DNA from: JACCZX01 sp963791315
Lineage (GTDB): Bacteria; Pseudomonadota; Gammaproteobacteria; Burkholderiales; Burkholderiaceae_F
NCBI GenBank assembly: GCA_963791315.1
Contig: CAWBRQ010000009.1
Span: 55,239-119,238, forward strand
Direction: 5' to 3'
DNA length: 64,000 bases
Within the stretch, counting starts at the first letter, position 1; each line of letters opens with the position of its first letter. Made by a program: the position numbers and the translations under genes. Of the stretch, positions 1-10,200 are shown piece after piece. The notes under the pieces were generated by a model, which worked only from the letters and a program-made list of their open reading frames with translations, had not been told where the DNA came from and searched no databases.

Positions 1-639
1 CGGGCAAGCGAAGCGACTCGCGCCGGAGATTTCAATGCCGAGATCCTGCCGTTGCAGGCACGGACGGCGGAAGGTGTCGCGACCGACCAAGTGCACGCAA
101 CCGACGAAGGCATTCGGTTCGATGCGACGCGCGAAGGCATCGGCGCTGTCAAGCTTCTACAGGAAGGTGGCCGCCACACGGCAGCCACTGCAAGCCAGAT
201 CTGCGATGGCGCTGCGGCGTTACTGGTGGTCAACGAACGCGGACTGAAGTTGCTGGGCGCATCCGCGAAGCCGCTGGCGCGCGTGCATCAGATGACCGTG
301 CTCGGCCATGACCCGGTGATCATGCTCGAGGCGCCGCTACCGGCAACACCGATCGCTCTGCGTAGGGCAGGATTGCGGCTGGACGAGATTGATCTGTTCG
401 AAATCAACGAAGCCTTCGCGTCGGTGCCGCTGGCATGGCTGAAGGCCACCGGCGCCGACCCTGCCCGGCTCAATGCAGCGGGCGGCGCGATCGCGCTCGG
501 CCACCCGCTCGGCGCCTCGGGCGCAAAACTGATGACGACGCTGGTGCACGCGCTGCGTCGCACCGGCAAACGCTATGGAATGCAGTCGATGTGCGAGGGC
601 GGCGGGTTAGCGAACGTGACGATCGTCGAGCGGTTGTAA
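1..639 (+). CDS. Acetyl-CoA acyltransferase (thiolase), C-terminal part
   Basis: Thiolase of the FadA/acetyl-CoA acetyltransferase family, which cleaves or condenses acyl-CoA with acetyl-CoA in fatty-acid or related degradation. The frame is open from base 1, so the N-terminal part with the nucleophilic Cys lies outside the window. The visible part holds the family signatures in order: NEAFAS, then GGAIALGHPLGASGAK with the catalytic His, and a C-terminal CEGGG with the second catalytic Cys. It ends with TAA at 637-639, three bases from the convergent stop of the next gene. The exact substrate class (beta-oxidation, PHB or steroid-type thiolase) cannot be decided from this fragment. Confidence 0.93.
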   Translation, partial: RASEATRAGDFNAEILPLQARTAEGVATDQVHATDEGIRFDATREGIGAVKLLQEGGRHTAATASQICDGAAALLVVNERGLKLLGASAKPLARVHQMTVLGHDPVIMLEAPLPATPIALRRAGLRLDEIDLFEINEAFASVPLAWLKATGADPARLNAAGGAIALGHPLGASGAKLMTTLVHALRRTGKRYGMQSMCEGGGLANVTIVERL

Positions 640-642
640 CCG

Positions 643-1596
643 TTACTTGTACATCTTCGTTGCTCCGCCAATGGCTTTCCACGCCGAGTGGCCGCCCTTC
701 ATGTAGCGCGCGTCGAAGCCGGCATCGCGCAACGCGACGGCGGTTTGGCATCCGACGTGAAATCCATAAACGCAGAAGGTGACCACCGGATCTGACTTCG
801 AAAGCTCGCCGGCCCATTCCTGCACACGATCGGGATCACGCCACTGAGCGCCTTCCATGATGTCCTGCGTGCGGGAAACGTAATACTGCGGTCGGGCATC
901 AATGATCTGGACGGGTTTGCCGGCATCGAGCATCGCCCTGACCTCTTCCGGAGAAACGCCTGGTACATCAGCGAACTCCTCTTGAACAAGCGGGCGTGGC
1001 GGTGCGACCTTGGAGGCATCTTCGTAACGACCCTGCACCGCTTTCCAGTCAACATTCCGCAGGAACGCTTCGATGTACGCCTTTGCGTTGGCGCCGAAGT
1101 CGATGTGGAAAGCGTGCTCGTACATGTCCAGTGCAAAGATCGGAATGCCGCCCGCGATTGCCTGGCTGTGATCGGATGCGTACTGGTTGATGAGCCGACC
1201 GTCGCGCGGCACGTAGACGAGCACTACCCACCCCGAACCGCCTGCCAGTCCGTTCGCCATTGCAACGAACTCGTTGCGCCAGCGATCTACCGAACCAAAA
1301 TCCCGGGCCAGCACCTGCTTAAGTGTCTCGGTCGGTTTCCCATCTCCGCCCAGGCACGCGAAATACAGCTCGTGCAACAGCGTGGAATTGAGAGCGATCA
1401 GTTCTTCGCGCTTCAGAGTATTGACGATGTACGGTGCAGTACTGGCGTAATCGAGCGACTCGAGCTTCTCCGTCACTGCGTTCAGCTTGCGCAGGGCGCC
1501 GCCGTAGTTGTTTTCATAGTGGCTTTCGATCAGCTGCTTCGACAATCCGTTCAGCAGCCATGGGCGACAGTAGATAGGTGCCAGCTGGTATCGCAT
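643..1596 (-). CDS. Fe/Mn superoxide dismutase fused to a rhodanese domain
   Basis: A 317-residue two-domain protein. Residues about 1-195 are an iron/manganese superoxide dismutase fold with the four metal ligands visible as H26, H75, D157 and H161, which match the classical Fe-SOD spacing. Residues about 212-315 are a rhodanese-like domain (IIDAR at its start, active-site Cys275 in FCVYGFHVG, GGHSAW near the end). I chose the ATG at 1594-1596 because it is preceded by GAGGGA and begins exactly where the SOD fold starts; the reading frame stays open further upstream but is not SOD-like there. The rhodanese Cys loop lacks the usual Arg-rich CRSGxR pattern. The protein probably handles superoxide together with sulfur or thiol chemistry in the cytoplasm; the combined role is inference. 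Confidence 0.9.
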   Translation of the reverse strand: MRYQLAPIYCRPWLLNGLSKQLIESHYENNYGGALRKLNAVTEKLESLDYASTAPYIVNTLKREELIALNSTLLHELYFACLGGDGKPTETLKQVLARDFGSVDRWRNEFVAMANGLAGGSGWVVLVYVPRDGRLINQYASDHSQAIAGGIPIFALDMYEHAFHIDFGANAKAYIEAFLRNVDWKAVQGRYEDASKVAPPRPLVQEEFADVPGVSPEEVRAMLDAGKPVQIIDARPQYYVSRTQDIMEGAQWRDPDRVQEWAGELSKSDPVVTFCVYGFHVGCQTAVALRDAGFDARYMKGGHSAWKAIGGATKMYK

Positions 1597-1786
1597 CTTG
1601 TCCCTCTTCTTCAATTTTCTCTGTAGAGATCGATACAGTACAGTAATAATATCTACAAAGCAATAGCTGCCGCCACGCGAAAAGGGAAACCACAGGCGAG
1701 CCTGCTGTTGGTTACAGCGATGACGATGCGAGCTGCTTGACCCGCCAGCAGCGGCGGACGCCCTGCCGGCGTCGATCAGCGGACGA

Positions 1787-2392
1787 TCAGAGCGGCGTGA
1801 TTTGCACCTTGCGGAACTTGACCACGCCCGCCGCGTATTGCAACGCGATCGGGCCGCTGGCGAGCTTGCTGTCCTCAATCTCAGCGGTGCGGACGCCGTT
1901 CAATGCAACCGTCACGCGCGTGCCCTTGACCGTGATATCGAACGTGTTCCATTTTCCACCGGCCTTCGGCATCGGCGATACCGCAGCAAGATGCGTGATG
2001 GCGCCGGTGCCATAAGCCGGGTCCGGGCGCTGGTCGAATATGTTGGCTTCGTAGCACAAGCGGTCGGTCAGGTTCTTAATGTCTGCGCAGCGCATATAGA
2101 TCCCAGAATTGGCGTCGTCGCTGACCCAGAATTCGGCGAGGATTCGAAAGTCGGTGTAGGAATCTTTCGTAACAAGAAAACTGTTCGCCTTGTCGGTCTT
2201 CATGTCCGCTTGTATCGCGCCGTCCACCGCGCGCCAGTTCGCGTCGCCGACGCGGATCCAGTTATCGAGGCCGGTGCTGCCGTCGATCAGCGTGACCCAT
2301 TTGGTATTGCTCTGGCTCGATGGAGTTGCGCAACCCAACGCCGCGAACAGGACGGCAAGCAGTGTCGCGACGATCGAAAAGTGCCGATTCAT
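1787..2392 (-). CDS. DUF1080 (3-keto-disaccharide hydrolase-type) lipoprotein
   Basis: A 201-residue exported protein with a lipoprotein signal peptide (hydrophobic stretch ending in AALGC, Cys21). The rest matches the DUF1080/concanavalin-like fold found in 3-keto-disaccharide hydrolases: WVTLIDGSTGLDNW at the start, a DFRILAEFWVSDDANSGIYMR core, GKWNTFDITVKGTRV, and a C-terminal GPIALQYAAGVVKFRKVQI. These proteins bind or hydrolyse modified sugars in the periplasm. It is divergent from the VOC gene at 2466, with a shared 73-base upstream region. No frameshift is seen. Confidence 0.85.
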   Translation of the reverse strand: MNRHFSIVATLLAVLFAALGCATPSSQSNTKWVTLIDGSTGLDNWIRVGDANWRAVDGAIQADMKTDKANSFLVTKDSYTDFRILAEFWVSDDANSGIYMRCADIKNLTDRLCYEANIFDQRPDPAYGTGAITHLAAVSPMPKAGGKWNTFDITVKGTRVTVALNGVRTAEIEDSKLASGPIALQYAAGVVKFRKVQITPL

Positions 2393-2465
2393 GGTGTCTC
2401 CCTAGTTCCGAGTTGTCAGCGATATATTGGCAAGTTGAACGTTGTCCGGCAAGGGAGCAAGCAAC

Positions 2466-2848
2466 ATGAGCATCCGGTTCAACCACACCATCGTCTGGTG
2501 CAGCGACCAGCAGCGCTCCTCAACGTTTCTGGCGGAAATCCTCGGTTTGGCCGCGCCTACCCGCTTCGGACCATTTCTGGTCGTCAAACTCGACGATGGG
2601 GTGTCGCTCGACTTTGATCAGATCGATGGAGACGTTGCGTTTCAGCATTACGCCTTTCTGATCGACGAAGACGACTTCGATTCCATCTTCGGCCGCATTC
2701 GCGAGCGCGGACTGCAGTATTGGGCCGATCCTGGCAAGCGCGAGCGGGCGAGATCAATCGCAACAACGGCGGGCGCGGATTTTACTTCGACAGTCCGGAC
2801 GGCCATCTGCTGGAGGTCCTCACGCAACCCTATGCGAGCGATTCGTGA
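2466..2848 (+). CDS. VOC (glyoxalase/bleomycin-resistance) family protein, one frameshift
   Basis: Small VOC-fold protein of about 127 residues that starts at ATG 2466 after a GGGAG ribosome-binding site. The beta-alpha-beta-beta-beta pattern is clear: MSIRFNHTIVWCSDQQRSS, FLAEILGL, FLVVKLDDGVSLDF and QHYAFLI. After about residue 93 the frame breaks; the next frame continues with RNNGGRGFYFDSPDGHLLEV, the usual C-terminal metal-ligand strand, and stops at 2846-2848. The break sits at a run of three G at 2746-2748 where four would restore the frame, which suggests a homopolymer base-call error. The substrate is unknown. Confidence 0.82.
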
Positions 2849-2858
2849 CGCCGTTCGC

Positions 2859-4510
2859 TCACTCGCGTAGCGCACGGTAGCGGCGGATCAACGCGTTGGT
2901 CGAACTGTCGTGTCCAAGCGTGGGCTCAGAGCTGCCTGCAAGTTCAGCCGCCGTGCGCGTGGCAAGGGCTTTCCCCAGCTCGACGCCCCATTGGTCGAAA
3001 GAATCGATGTTCCAAATGGAACCTTGCACAAAGACGCTGTGCTCATATAGAGCTACCAGCGAGCCGAGCGTATGCGGCGTTAGCCGCTCGGCAAGAATGC
3101 GTATTGCTCGGCTGATTGCCGGCGAACGAACGGTGCGCCACCAGCGCATCGGCCAGTGCCTTCGGCCCTCACCTCGTCGGGCGTCTTGCCGAATGCCAGC
3201 GCTTCGCTTTGCGCGAACAGATTTGCCATCAGCAGATCGTGCTGGTTGCCGAGCGGATTATCGGTGCGGCAAAAACCGATGAAATCACTCGGCACGAAAC
3301 GCGTTCCCTGATGAAGCAGCTGGTAGAACGAATGTTGACCGTTGGTGCCAGGCTCACCCCAGATAACGGGCGCGGTCTGCCAGTCGACCGCGGCGCCTTC
3401 GACGGTGACGCGCTTGCCGTTGCTTTCCATGATCAGTTGTTGCAGATACGCGGGGAAGCGTTTCAGATATTGCTCGTACGGAAGCACGGCGGTCGTCGTC
3501 GCACCGAAGAAATTGTTGTTCCAGATGGCGAGCAGCCCGTGCAGCCAAGGCAGATTGCGCGCGGGGGGTGCGGTGCGGAAGTGCTCATCCATCGCACGGA
3601 ACCCGGCAAGCATCGCTCGAAATTGATCGGCGCCGATCGCCAGCATGATCGATAGTCCGACCGCGGAGCCCATCGAATATCGGCCGCCGACCCAATCCCA
3701 GAACTCGAACATGTTGCCGGCGTCGATGCCGAACTCGACGACTTCGGCCTTGTTGGTCGAGACCGCGACGAAGTGTTTCGATATCGCGGCTTCATCACCG
3801 ATTGCATTCAGGCACCACTGGCGTGCTGCGCGCGCATTGGTCAATGTCTCCAACGTAGTGAACGTTTTGGAGCAAACGATGAACAGCGTTTCATCGGCTT
3901 CCAGATCGCGCACCGCTTCGATGAAATCGGTGCCGTCGACGTTGGAGACGAAGCGAAACGTCATGTCGCGCCGGCTGTAATGGCGAAGCGCTTCATAAGC
4001 CATTACCGGGCCGAGGTCGGAGCCGCCGATTCCGATATTGACGACGTTGCGGATGCGTTTGCCGCGATGGCCCTTCCAGTCACCGTTGCGGACACGATCG
4101 CTGAAGCCCGACATCCGGTCGAGCACTGCGTGCACGTCGGGCACCACATCGTGCCCGTCGACGAAGATGCGTTCGCTGCGTGGCGCTCGCAACGCAACGT
4201 GCAGAACCGGACGCTGCTCGGTCACGTTGATTTTCTCGCCGTTGAACATCGCTTCGGTACGCGGGCGAACACCGCACGCTTCGGCGAGCTCAACCAATAG
4301 CCGCAGTGTTTCGTCGTTGAAGCGGTTCTTCGAATAATCGAGATACAGGCCGGCCGCTTCGGCGGCGAAGCGCTCACCACGTCCGCGATCGTCTGCGAAC
4401 AGTTCGCGCAAATGTTGCGGTTCGATTTGCAGGTAATGCAGCAGCAGCGCACGCCACTGCGGACGCTCGATCAACGACGGCGCAGGATCGGCGCGAACTG
4501 CGGTCGGCAC
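2859..4510 (-). CDS. pgi: Glucose-6-phosphate isomerase, frameshifts near the 3' end
   Basis: Interconverts glucose-6-phosphate and fructose-6-phosphate. The main frame reads from a GTG at 4508-4510 and contains the family signatures NIGIGGSDLGP, YSMGSAVGLS, LPYEQYLKRFPAYLQQL and the SNGK motif. The last 100 residues are spread over two more frames: shifts near 3150 and near 3099 restore ADALVAHRSFAGNQPSNT and then SIWNIDSFDQWGVELGKALA, which is the conserved C-terminal signature. Total length of about 550 residues is normal. It follows tal with a one-base gap, so zwf-tal-pgi is probably one transcript. The shifts are most likely sequencing errors. Confidence 0.93.
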
Positions 4511-4511
4511 G

Positions 4512-5606
4512 TCAATACTTAGCGCTGGCTACGGCGAGTGCTTCACTTTTTTCGGCGATGCGCCGCAAGAGCGCGTTCCACGACTTGACGAACGCCTGCG
4601 CACCTTCTTGCTGCAGTTGTGCGGCTAGCGCGTCGACGTCGATGCCTGCTTTGACAAAGCTTGCGATCACCGCCTCGGCGTCGCCGCCATCCTCGGGCAT
4701 CACGCCGCGCAACTGGCCGTGCTCGCCAAAGGCAAGCAACGTTTTTTCGGGGATCGTGTTGATCGTGTCGGGAGCCGCAAGCGCCTCGATGTACAACGTG
4801 GCCGATGCCTGCGGATCCTTGGTCCCGGTGCTGCCCCATAGCAACCGTTGCGGCTGCGCGCCGGCGTCGGCGAGCCTGCGCCAGCGCGGAGATGCCAACA
4901 GCTCGCGATACGCACGGTAGGCGCGCCGAGCTATTGCGATGCCGAGGCGGTTGTGCAGCGGCGCCGGCACCTTGTCGCTGACTGCCCGATCCCAGCGGCT
5001 GACGAATACCGACGCCACCGAGCCGACCCCCGCATCGAGTCCTGCAGCCAACCGTCGCTCGATGCCGCGCAGGTAAGCCTCGGCTGACGCCAGATATTGT
5101 TCGCGCGAAAACAGCAACGTGACGTTGATCGGTACACCGGCGAAGATCGATTCCTCGATCGCCGGGACGCCCGCGGGCGTGCCGGGAATCTTGACGAACA
5201 AATTGGCACGCCCTGCCTGCTGATAAATCTGGGCTGCTGCCTCGATGCTGCCTGCAGTGTCGTCGGCCAGCAGCGGCGATAACTCCATCGAAACCCAGCC
5301 ATCGACGCGATGGGTGGCATCGAAGATCGGCTTGAACAGATCGGCCGCTCGACGCAAATCTTCCAGCGCCAGCTCGACGAACAGCGCTTCGCCCGATTTT
5401 CCCGCCGCTGCCTTGGCGCGGATACCCTCGTCGTACGTGTCGCCGGCGCCGATCGCTTCGTCGAAGATCGTCGGATTCGATGTCAGCCCGGTGACCGAGA
5501 ACTCGTCGACGTAGCGCCGCAGGGTCCCGTCGTCGAGGATGCGGCGTGAAATGTTGTCGAGCCAGATACTCTGGCCAAGAGCGTGCAGGCGTTGCGTGTT
5601 GTTCAT
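4512..5606 (-). CDS. tal: Transaldolase
   Basis: 364-residue transaldolase of the long, actinobacterial/cyanobacterial-like type. It transfers a dihydroxyacetone unit between sugar phosphates in the non-oxidative pentose phosphate pathway. The sequence shows GLTSNPTIFDEAI near the N-terminus, the Schiff-base Lys139 in NLFVKIPGTPAG, INVTLLFSREQYLASAEAY, VASVFVSRWDRAV and LLWGSTGTKDP. The start is the ATG at 5604-5606. It lies between zwf upstream and pgi downstream, all on the minus strand. No frameshift is seen. Confidence 0.95.
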   Translation of the reverse strand: MNNTQRLHALGQSIWLDNISRRILDDGTLRRYVDEFSVTGLTSNPTIFDEAIGAGDTYDEGIRAKAAAGKSGEALFVELALEDLRRAADLFKPIFDATHRVDGWVSMELSPLLADDTAGSIEAAAQIYQQAGRANLFVKIPGTPAGVPAIEESIFAGVPINVTLLFSREQYLASAEAYLRGIERRLAAGLDAGVGSVASVFVSRWDRAVSDKVPAPLHNRLGIAIARRAYRAYRELLASPRWRRLADAGAQPQRLLWGSTGTKDPQASATLYIEALAAPDTINTIPEKTLLAFGEHGQLRGVMPEDGGDAEAVIASFVKAGIDVDALAAQLQQEGAQAFVKSWNALLRRIAEKSEALAVASAKY

Positions 5607-5714
5607 TCCACTTCCAGTAGAAGATAAGGTGCAATCCAGCCGGTCGCAGGAGTGCAGTGAACTTCCGTCTCTCGCAATGCTAGCGCTTGCGGTTGTTGGA
5701 TGCGACGCGCCTGT

Positions 5715-7103
5715 CTAGCACGGCGGCGCCTCGCGCTGCGGATCGTGCCAGCCCTCATGGTCGGCAATCACCTTCGCCGCCTCCGGCGGACCCCACGTGC
5801 CTGGGTCGTATTCATCAACCGGTGGAGGATCGCGCAGGATCGGATCGACCACGCACCACGCGGCTTCGACACTGTCGTCGCGGGTGAATAGTGATGTGTC
5901 GCCGGTGATTGCGTCTCCCAGCAGTCGTTCGTACGGCAAGTCCTCGCTCGCCGGGGAACGGCGCGCAACCAATTCCACTGGCTCGCCCTGCATTTCATCG
6001 CCTGGACGCTTGACTCGCGCGCCAATTGAAATCACGACCTCCGGACTGAGCCGGAAGCGAAAGTAGTTCGATTCATTAGGGTCAGTACGGTCGAAGATTG
6101 CCAGTGGTGGAAGCTTCAGGTCGACTTTTACTTCGGTGGCGGTTATCGGCAGGCGCTTGCCCGTTCGGATGTAGAAGGGAACACCGGCCCAGCGCCACGT
6201 ATCGATGCGCAACCTCAGTGCGGCAAAAGTCTCGACCTGTGAATCAGGCGCAACGCCCGGCTCGTCACGGTAACCCCGAAACTGTCCGCGCACGACTTGC
6301 TTCGGATCAAGCGGCCGCATCGCGCGAAACAAGCGCAGCTTTTCCGAGCGCATCGACTCAGGGTCGCGCCCGACCGGAGCGTCCATCGCCAGCAATGCAA
6401 TCACCTGCAATAGATGGTTCTGCACCACATCGCGCACTGCACCGACTTCCTCATAAAAACTACCGCGGCCTTCCACGCCGAAGGTCTCGGCCATCGTGAT
6501 CTGCACGTTGTCGATGTAATTGCGGTTCCAGATCGGCTCCAGGAACGAGTTCGCAAAGCGAAAGTACAAAAGATTCTGGACCGCCTCCTTACCGAGGTAA
6601 TGATCGATACGAAACACCGACGATTCGGAAAAGACTTCGTGCAATGTGCGATTCAGCGCCCTCGCGGAGGCGAGGTCACGTCCGAACGGCTTCTCGACGA
6701 TGACGCGGGCATCGGTGGCGCAGCCGGCGTGCGCCAACCCCTGAACGACGGTGCCGAACATGCTGGGAGGGATCGCTAAATAATGCAGCGGTCGCTTGGC
6801 GTCTCCGAGCGCCTGCCGCAGACGCGCATACGTGTCAGGCTCCATATAATCGCCATCGACAAAACGAAGCTGAGCTGACAGCTTGGCGAATGCGGCCGCA
6901 TCGACTCCGCCATTGTTCTGCAGCGACTCGCGCGCGCGCGCACGCAGCTTGTCGAGCGACCAGCCGGCGCGAGCGATACCGATAATCGGCATGTCGAGCT
7001 CGCCGTGCCGGATCATCGCCTGCAACGCCGGAAAGATTTTCTTGTAGGCGAGATCGCCGGTGGCGCCGAAGAAAACAAAAGCATCCGATTGGGGCGGTGG
7101 CAT
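5715..7103 (-). CDS. zwf: Glucose-6-phosphate 1-dehydrogenase
   Basis: 462-residue enzyme that oxidises glucose-6-phosphate to 6-phosphogluconolactone with NAD(P)+. Visible features are the N-terminal nucleotide-binding GATGDLAYKKIFPAL, the active-site block RIDHYLGKEAVQN and a C-terminal GTWGPPEAAKVI typical of the family. It is the first gene of a zwf-tal-pgi group on the minus strand, with 108 bases between its stop and tal. No pgl, gnd or edd/eda genes are present in the window, so the direction of flux cannot be deduced here. Confidence 0.95.
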   Translation of the reverse strand: MPPPQSDAFVFFGATGDLAYKKIFPALQAMIRHGELDMPIIGIARAGWSLDKLRARARESLQNNGGVDAAAFAKLSAQLRFVDGDYMEPDTYARLRQALGDAKRPLHYLAIPPSMFGTVVQGLAHAGCATDARVIVEKPFGRDLASARALNRTLHEVFSESSVFRIDHYLGKEAVQNLLYFRFANSFLEPIWNRNYIDNVQITMAETFGVEGRGSFYEEVGAVRDVVQNHLLQVIALLAMDAPVGRDPESMRSEKLRLFRAMRPLDPKQVVRGQFRGYRDEPGVAPDSQVETFAALRLRIDTWRWAGVPFYIRTGKRLPITATEVKVDLKLPPLAIFDRTDPNESNYFRFRLSPEVVISIGARVKRPGDEMQGEPVELVARRSPASEDLPYERLLGDAITGDTSLFTRDDSVEAAWCVVDPILRDPPPVDEYDPGTWGPPEAAKVIADHEGWHDPQREAPPC

Positions 7104-7226
7104 CTCGATCCTGCTAACTGGTACCGGCTAGGATAGTGCAGCGCCAACGGCAACTCGGCGCTTCGAAGCAGACACTAGCAACTTGGTATCCTGCCGCTTC
7201 GCACACCAACGTGTTGGACGTCTTAA

Positions 7227-10200
7227 TTGAGGGCGAGCAGCAGTTCCATCCTCGGGCACCTGACCCAATTTAAGACGCGTTTTTCTACTGGCGCGTTATC
7301 GCTTGCGTCGTCCGTCGAAGAAGCGCCATTGCGATCGGAGCTTTTTAGCGCCGATCAGATGGAGCAGTACGGCAAGACGCTCGCCGCCACACACAAGATC
7401 ACGACGCGGCGGACGCGCGATCCGCTGCTCGCGCGCCTGGCCGACAACGAGAACAAGCTGATCGAAGTCTGCAATCTGCTGACCGAGTCGTTGTCGGTAC
7501 ATCAGCGGATCACGCCTGCCGGCGAATGGCTGATCGATAACTTTCATTTGATCGAAGAGCAGGTCGCGACTGCAAAGCGGCATCTGCCGCGCGGCTACAG
7601 CCGAGAGCTTCCGCGTCTGGCCAGCGGGCCGTCCGCCGGGCTACCACGCGTCTACGACATTGCATTGGAAACAATCTCGCACGGCGATGGGCTGGTCGAC
7701 GCGCACCGCCTGAGCCGATTTGTCGCTGCCTATCAGACCGTGACCGCCCTAAAGCTCGGCGAGCTGTGGGCGATTCCGATCATGCTGCGGTTGGCGCTGA
7801 TCGAGAACCTGCGCCGCGTCGGTGTGCGGATGGCGGCGGCGCGCGCCGATCGCGATCTGGCGAACGTCTGGGCCGACCAGATGATGGAGATGGCAGAGAG
7901 CGATCCCAAGAGCCTGATTCTGGTGATCGCCGACATGGCGCGGTCATCACCGCCTCTCGGCAAGCGCGTTCGTGGCGGAGCTGACGCGTCGTCTGCAGGG
8001 CCAGAGCCTGGCGTTGGCGCTGGCGCTAACGTGGATTGAGCAGCAGCTGGCCGAATCGCATCTGACGATCGACCACTTGGTGCAACTGGAAGCCCAGGTG
8101 CAAGCTTCGCACCAGGTGTCGATCAGCAACAGTATCGGCAGCTTGCGCTTGTTGAGCGCGATCGACTGGCGCGAGTTCGTCGAACAGATGAGCGCCGTCG
8201 AAAAGATATTGCGCGACGACCCTGCCGGCGTTCACGCGTCGATGGAATTCGCAACGCGCGATAGCTATCGCCACGCGACTGAACAGATTGCAAGGCGCAG
8301 CACCTCGTCAGAATCCGAAGTAGCCGCCAAGGCCGTCGAACTCGCACGAACGCGCGTTGACCCCACCGATCCGCGCACCGCGCATGTCGGTTTCTACCTG
8401 GTCGACGAGGGTTTGCCAGCGCTCGAGAGCGCCGTGGCATTCAAGCACTCTCCACTCGACGCACTGCGCTCTTTTGGCCGTCGATACCCGCTTCCGATCT
8501 ATCTGGGAACGATCGTTGCGATCACAGGCGCTCTGACCGCCGCGCTCGCTACGCGCGGCTATCCGCGCCTGGTCGAATCGACCAACGCAGCCTCGATCGC
8601 ACTGCATGCGTTGGTCATCTTGCTGTTGTTGCTGGCGACCAGTCAACTCGCAGTATCGCTCGTCAATTGGCTCGTCACATTGTTGGTCACGCCGCGGTCA
8701 TTGCCGAGGATGGATTACAGCGAAGGAATCGCACCCGACGCGCGCACGTTGGTAGCGGTCCCCACTTTGCTCACCGACATCTCCAGTGTGGAAAGCCTGA
8801 TCGAAGCGCTCGAGGTGCGCTTCCTCGCCAATCGCGATGTGAACTTGCATTTCGCGCTGCTCACCGATTTCCCCGACGCAGATCAGGAATCACTGCCAAG
8901 CGACGCACCGCTGCTGCAACTTGCGCGTGATGGCATCGATGCGCTCAATCGTGCTTATGGCGGCGAGAAGGAATCACCTGCTGACATTTTTTACCTGCTT
9001 CATCGTCCACGCCGCTGGAATCCGCAGCAGCGCGCGTGGATGGGCCGTGAGCGCAAGCGAGGCAAGCTCGGCGACCTGAATGCACTGCTGCGAGGTCATC
9101 CGGGGGACGCCTTTTCCTTGATTGTCGGCAACATTGAACCGTTGTCGCAGGTGAAATACGTCATCACCCTCGATACGGATACGCAGTTGCCACGAGACAG
9201 CGCGCGCCAGCTCGTGGGCGCGATGGCACACCCGCTCAACTCGCCGCAGTTCGATCGGCCGCGCTTCCCAGCACATACGGACCCGGCACATCAGGATCGC
9301 CCCAAGGACATCGTGCCCCGGCATGTCGTCACGACCGGCTACGGAATTCTGCAACCGCGCATTGCGGTCAGCCTGCCGGAGACCCGCCGCTCGCCGTATG
9401 CGCGGCTATACAGCGGCGAGCCTGGGCTCGATCCGTACACCCGCACGGTATCGGATGTGTATCAAGACGCACTTGGTGAGGGCTCATTCATCGGTAAAGG
9501 CATTTACGACGTCGATGCGTTCGAAGGTGCACTTGCCGATCGATTTCCCGACAACCGCATTCTGAGTCACGACCTGCTTGAAGGTTGTTTGGCGCGCTCG
9601 GGTCTGCTGAGCGACGTTCAGCTCTACGAGCAGTTTCCGTCGCGTTACAGCGCGGATGTCGCGCGCCGACACCGCTGGATCCGCGGCGACTGGCAACTCG
9701 TCGGCTGGCTGCGCCGGCGCGTACCCATGCCGGATGGACGTCGCGTGCCCAATCCCCTGTCATGGTTGTCGCAATGGAAGATCTTCGATAACTTGCGGCG
9801 CAGCCTCGTGCCTGTGTCATTGTTGTTGATGTTGCTGGTGGGCTGGGCCGCGCTGCCGCATCCGTGGCTATGGACCGCGCTGGTCCTCGCAGTGCTTTTA
9901 TTGCCCGCGCTCGCCACTGCGTTGACCGACCTGTTACGCAAGCCCGACGAGACGCCTATCGAGCAGCATCTTGTGGCGGTTGCGCGTACCGCGCAAGTGC
10001 AGTTTGCGCAATCGCTGTTCGCGCTCGCATGGCTGCCTTATGAAGCGTTTTATTCTGGCGACGCCATCGTGCGCACGCTCTGGCGAACGTTGATCTCGCA
10101 CCGACGTCTGCTCGAATGGGAGCCTTCGAGCATCGTTGAACGTCAACTCGAAGAGAGCCACGGCAGCGATTTGGCCGCGGTCTATCAAACGATGTGGATC

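Noticed and set aside
1802..2617. Plus-strand frame of 271 codons
   Set aside because: Antisense to the DUF1080 lipoprotein and overlapping the VOC gene start; no domain, skewed composition.
4543..5634. Minus-strand frame of 363 codons over tal
   Set aside because: Same strand as tal but shifted frame; very Arg-rich and without motifs, while the tal frame is intact.
7227..8039. A separate small gene upstream of the NdvB-like gene
   Set aside because: Its protein continues directly into the long frame after a one-base shift near 7957 and matches the usual NdvB N-terminal region.
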